From positions 1 through 54,656 of the forward strand of contig JAMLID010000021.1 in assembly GCA_023954355.1 (NCBI GenBank): 54,656 nucleotides of DNA, written 5' to 3'. Below, in pieces: positions 51,889-54,656 of this stretch; within the stretch, counting starts at the first letter, position 1; every line of letters starts with the position of its first letter. The stretch is from Oligoflexia bacterium (GTDB lineage Bacteria; Bdellovibrionota; UBA1018; CAIPTA01). Under the pieces are notes generated by a model. The model did not search any database, was not told the DNA's origin, and saw nothing but the letters and a program-made list of their open reading frames with translations. Both the position numbers and the translations under genes were made by a program.

Positions 51889-53101
51889 AATCTAATAACG
51901 AAGTCGGAATTACACAAAACTCTGTTTGCCCTGCGTCCGAATAAGCAAAGGATGTGCTATTGGTAACAAAGCCGTAATTTGGAGCTGTACAAGAGGTTCC
52001 TGTGCAGTTTCCACCAATGTATTGCTGTGTGGTGAGATCTGCTGGAGCTGCAGCGTCAGGATCTTGAATTTCATTCGCTACTAGCGAACCAGGTAGGTTT
52101 GTGTCAGCGATATTCGCTGTTGTGGCATTATAAAAAATTCTACGCACTAGACCTGGAGGGCAAACGGTATTGCCTAGGAATGTACTGGTTTTTGCGGCGA
52201 ATCCATAAGGCAGGGTAGGCATAGATGGGCCTGCTGCAAGTAGAACAGGGATTTCATAGATTCCTGTTTGCTCTGAATAGAGACCGAATTGCTCTGCTGT
52301 AGTTGTTCCAGTGCCAGTATCAGTGCAATCAAGGCGTTTGATTTGTACATCGCAAATTTTATCCGTTGAACCACCGTTATATAAGGCATCAGCAATTCTT
52401 AGAGGAAAGTTCGTAGAAAGGTTATCTGAGTATAGGTAAAAGGGAAAAGGTAGCTTTAAAATACAATATACAGATCCACAACCTGAAGCAGCTTGGGCAG
52501 AACAGTCAAAAGAGGTTATGGTTGTGCCAATCTTTTGTAAAAAATGATAATCGCAATAGTACTTTGATACAGTTCTAATTCTATTTACATTCAACTCTGA
52601 ACCAATAAGTTTTTGTGCCGTTAAAGACGTATCGTCTAATATATCAAAAATAGGACTAATCGCAGTAGAGTTTAAATTTCGAATGCGAACTTTTGCTAAG
52701 CTTCCAAGAACACCATCGTATTCACAGCGAAAGTAGTTTCCATTTGAATCAAAGCTTATCTCTGTAGAGTCAGACTCTTCTAACTCTGTTTCTGTAGCGT
52801 CTAAAAATTCACATACGCAATTTGTACCAGCAGAATTACAAGTAGCAATCATTGTGGTTTTTGTATTGGCGGCCCCTTGTAAGTACACATATTTATTAAG
52901 AGGGGCTGCAGCAGCTGAATCTCTATAAGCAAAATTAAATTTAAAAGTATCTACATTGGCTGTATCGGTTGCAGTAAAATCAATTTTAGAATTGCCTAAG
53001 GTCTTTGGCTTCGTATCTAAACAAGAGACGAAAATATAGGTGCCCGCAAAAACAAAGAGGGCAATTGTCACAACTTTTCTAATTTTATACAGTTTTTTCA
53101 A
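51887..53101 (-). CDS. Cysteine-rich lipoprotein, paralog of the upstream gene
   Basis: A 404-residue probable lipoprotein. The hydrophobic signal region VVTIALFVFAGTYIFVSC ends in the lipobox FVSC, followed by LDTKPKTLG. It aligns with the upstream protein (CLNTGVKTLG) over the whole length: an FNFAYRD/ITAAYRK strand, CNSAGTNCVCEFLD/CGAAGASCTCEFYQ, FRCEYDG/YSCVINN, KYYCDYHF/RYECQRTF and a closing FCVIPTSLL/VVCAIPRDLL. The shared cysteines imply several conserved disulfides, possible in the periplasm or on the surface. No known family was recognised. It starts 17 bases after its paralog and is probably in the same operon. Confidence 0.7.
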   Translation of the reverse strand: MKKLYKIRKVVTIALFVFAGTYIFVSCLDTKPKTLGNSKIDFTATDTANVDTFKFNFAYRDSAAAAPLNKYVYLQGAANTKTTMIATCNSAGTNCVCEFLDATETELEESDSTEISFDSNGNYFRCEYDGVLGSLAKVRIRNLNSTAISPIFDILDDTSLTAQKLIGSELNVNRIRTVSKYYCDYHFLQKIGTTITSFDCSAQAASGCGSVYCILKLPFPFYLYSDNLSTNFPLRIADALYNGGSTDKICDVQIKRLDCTDTGTGTTTAEQFGLYSEQTGIYEIPVLLAAGPSMPTLPYGFAAKTSTFLGNTVCPPGLVRRIFYNATTANIADTNLPGSLVANEIQDPDAAAPADLTTQQYIGGNCTGTSCTAPNYGFVTNSTSFAYSDAGQTEFCVIPTSLLD

Positions 53102-53118
53102 TCTTTATGAATCCTCAA

Positions 53119-54375
53119 TTAGATTCCTGTGAGTAGATCTCGTGGAATCGCACAAACAACGGGGGTTAAAGAATTATACGAAGCAGTGAGCGCGGTAGTA
53201 GAGCCGGCAAAGGTAGCATTCTTACAGCTACCAATATTTTCATCTTGTGGTGGTGGGTTCGCATTACAGCGAGGCCCACCAGAGCCAGGGCCTCCAGTAT
53301 AGGCGTTTGGTTGTCTTGTGACAGTATAAGAATTAGCAGCTGGGGCATCGGTTTCAGCCTCTACTAAGGTGTTATTTAAATTATTGCTTACGTTAATAAA
53401 GCTTGATCCTGGACTTGGTTGTCCGTCTGGGTTTGTAAACATACCTGCAATAATCGATGGTGGCTGAACTACATAAGGGCGAATTTTAATAAGACCAAGT
53501 GGGCAGTTTCCAGCATTATCAGGAAGGGCCGCATATCCAAAAATTTCAGTAGAATTGTCGCCTTCTGGTGCTTTTGTCATTGTTACACCTACAATAAAAG
53601 GTGCTGCAGATTGTTTGTAGAGGCCATAGCGAAGTACAGGGGTTGCACCTGTGCAGTTAACTTTAAAGAAATCTGTTCTTTCGCAGATATCACCATCAAA
53701 GGTAGACACTGTGTAGGCAGGAAAGTTTGTATCTTCTTGGCTTTGGTATAAGTAGAAGTTATAGGGTGCAGAGACGATACCTAAGCGCTGAGAGGCTGTA
53801 CAGTTAATCGCATTTGCATTTACCCCTTCTCCTTCAAAGAAGGTTCGCTGACATTCGTAGCGAAAGATTTTTCGTACTTTCTTTTTATCTAACGATCCAA
53901 GAACTTGCTCAAGTGTTAGCGTGGTGTCGATTTTAATTAGTCCTGATGTTTTTGCTCCATCAGTTGTTTTTATTTTTACGTAAGTGAAAAGGTCTGGATC
54001 TACACCACCATTATTGATCACGCAGCTATAGCTGTTATTCGAAGAGCTGATTCCTACAGATGAACTTCCCTTTGGAGCAGTATCTGATGTGCCTTGATAG
54101 AACTCACAGGTACAACTTGCGCCGGCGGCACCACATAGATTTACCAAATTAGCAGAGGCAACGCCTATGGTGCCTTGAAGGGTAACGGTTAGGCCATCAT
54201 CAGGACTTACATCTTTGCGATAAGCAGCTGTGATAGAGAAAGAATCTGCATCGGTTGTAGGTGTCCCGGTGCCTCCGACAACTTTTTTACCCAAAGTTTT
54301 TACCCCAGTGTTTAAACAGGATGGTAGTAGTGCAATACAAAGTGTTGATAATATAAGCCAACGGATTGATTTCAT
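53119..54375 (-). CDS. Cysteine-rich lipoprotein
   Basis: A 418-residue lipoprotein: MKSIRWLILSTLCIALLPSC ends at the lipobox Cys20. The ATG at 54375 follows GGGAG at nine bases, which sets it above an in-frame codon at 54408. The mature part is rich in Ser, Thr, Asn and Gly and in cysteine pairs, with beta-strand character; it shares all main blocks with the downstream paralog. It may be a surface-exposed adhesin or structural protein; this is a guess. The upstream DNA 54376-54501 contains no other gene. Confidence 0.7.
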   Translation of the reverse strand: MKSIRWLILSTLCIALLPSCLNTGVKTLGKKVVGGTGTPTTDADSFSITAAYRKDVSPDDGLTVTLQGTIGVASANLVNLCGAAGASCTCEFYQGTSDTAPKGSSSVGISSSNNSYSCVINNGGVDPDLFTYVKIKTTDGAKTSGLIKIDTTLTLEQVLGSLDKKKVRKIFRYECQRTFFEGEGVNANAINCTASQRLGIVSAPYNFYLYQSQEDTNFPAYTVSTFDGDICERTDFFKVNCTGATPVLRYGLYKQSAAPFIVGVTMTKAPEGDNSTEIFGYAALPDNAGNCPLGLIKIRPYVVQPPSIIAGMFTNPDGQPSPGSSFINVSNNLNNTLVEAETDAPAANSYTVTRQPNAYTGGPGSGGPRCNANPPPQDENIGSCKNATFAGSTTALTASYNSLTPVVCAIPRDLLTGI

Positions 54376-54501
54376 TGTTCTTCTCCCAATACCCAGTACG
54401 AAATTCACCTTATATTATTCTATCGTCCGTTTAGCGATACCACAATAGTGTATAAGATATTGAGTTTACACGGTTTTTATAAAAAAATTCTAAGATTTTT
54501 T

Positions 54502-54656
54502 TTACTCTATTCTTTGGAGAAGGCGAGAGAGCCTGCCGATTTCTTTTGTTTGATTCGCTTTAGGGCTTACGTCCTTGGCATAAAATTCAGATACGAGAAC
54601 ATTATTTCTCAAAACATCAAGAGTTTCTGAATCTGAGCGGTCTAAAGATGAAGATC
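54502..54656 (-). CDS. C-terminal end of an unidentified protein (cut by window edge)
   Basis: On the minus strand an open frame enters from the window end and stops at the TAA at 54502-54504. The visible residues include SSSLDRSDSETLDVLRNNVL, then VSEFYAKDVSPKA and a basic amphipathic end GRLSRLLQRIE. No family is recognisable. The plus-strand frame over the same bases is less protein-like. The A/T-rich imperfect hairpin just after the stop (54481-54503) may end its transcript. Confidence 0.5.
   Translation of the reverse strand, partial: SSSLDRSDSETLDVLRNNVLVSEFYAKDVSPKANQTKEIGRLSRLLQRIE

Noticed and set aside
54448..54630. 60-residue plus-strand frame at the window end
   Set aside because: The minus-strand frame over the same bases runs off the window edge with better protein-like composition and a stop placed after a basic helix; the plus frame has no ribosome-binding site or family match.

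Overview
The window is AT-rich, densely packed bacterial DNA with no rRNA, tRNA, CRISPR array or insertion sequence that I can recognise. The best fit is a predatory or Bdellovibrio-like Gram-negative (Bdellovibrionota/Oligoflexia type). This rests on many small Sec-secreted proteins and lipoproteins, NtrC-type sigma-54 signalling, an EF-G resembling the spirochaete/delta/mitochondrial EF-G1 group, and a fused CcoNO cbb3 oxidase in the gene order usually seen in Bacteroidetes. The taxon is inferred, not proven.

Layout. 1-1187: C-terminal part of a LysR regulator and a small membrane protein. 1274-8629 (minus strand): one overlapping operon ccoI-ccoS-ccoNO-ccoQ-ccoP-ccoG-safE for a cbb3 oxidase with a mono-heme CcoP; ccoQ and ccoS were found by reading the gaps. 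8815-15027: a signalling island with an NtrC-type response regulator, a divergent PAS histidine kinase, three CBS-domain proteins, an eRF1-like small protein, a K+-channel-like gene broken by an in-frame TGA, and a small secreted protein. The intergenic DNA here carries sigma-54 promoter matches and a recurring GAGACA/TGTCTC element, so these genes probably form one regulon. 15095-22522: a secreted thermolysin-like protease, two convergent pirins, a repeat/PKD protein with a lysine-rich tail, a SIMPL protein and a secreted cytochrome-like protein. 22655-23299: a DedA protein.

23608-29252 is the most unusual part. Three neighbouring genes encode proteins with apparent Sec signal peptides: a GT28 (MGDG synthase-like) glycosyltransferase fused to a phospholipase-D domain, an endonuclease/exonuclease/phosphatase-fold enzyme, and a eukaryotic-type UDP-sugar pyrophosphorylase (UDPGP). 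A UDP-sugar-making enzyme and a UDP-sugar-using enzyme, both exported, make sense together only if they act where UTP and sugar phosphates exist, for example in a prey or host cell. I propose them as a secreted lipid/glycolipid-remodelling module; this is inference.

29786-42384: envelope polysaccharide genes (Wzc-like kinase, three glycosyltransferases, WecA/MraY-type transferase with a cytoplasmic tail, AsnB-type amidotransferase), mixed with an HTTM membrane protein, MarC and an HD phosphohydrolase. 42428-51834: housekeeping genes (Lon, PyrD, bL28, SprT-like, Gfo/Idh/MocA oxidoreductase, BolA, EF-G). 51887-54375: two paralogous cysteine-rich lipoproteins in tandem. The window ends inside a further minus-strand gene.
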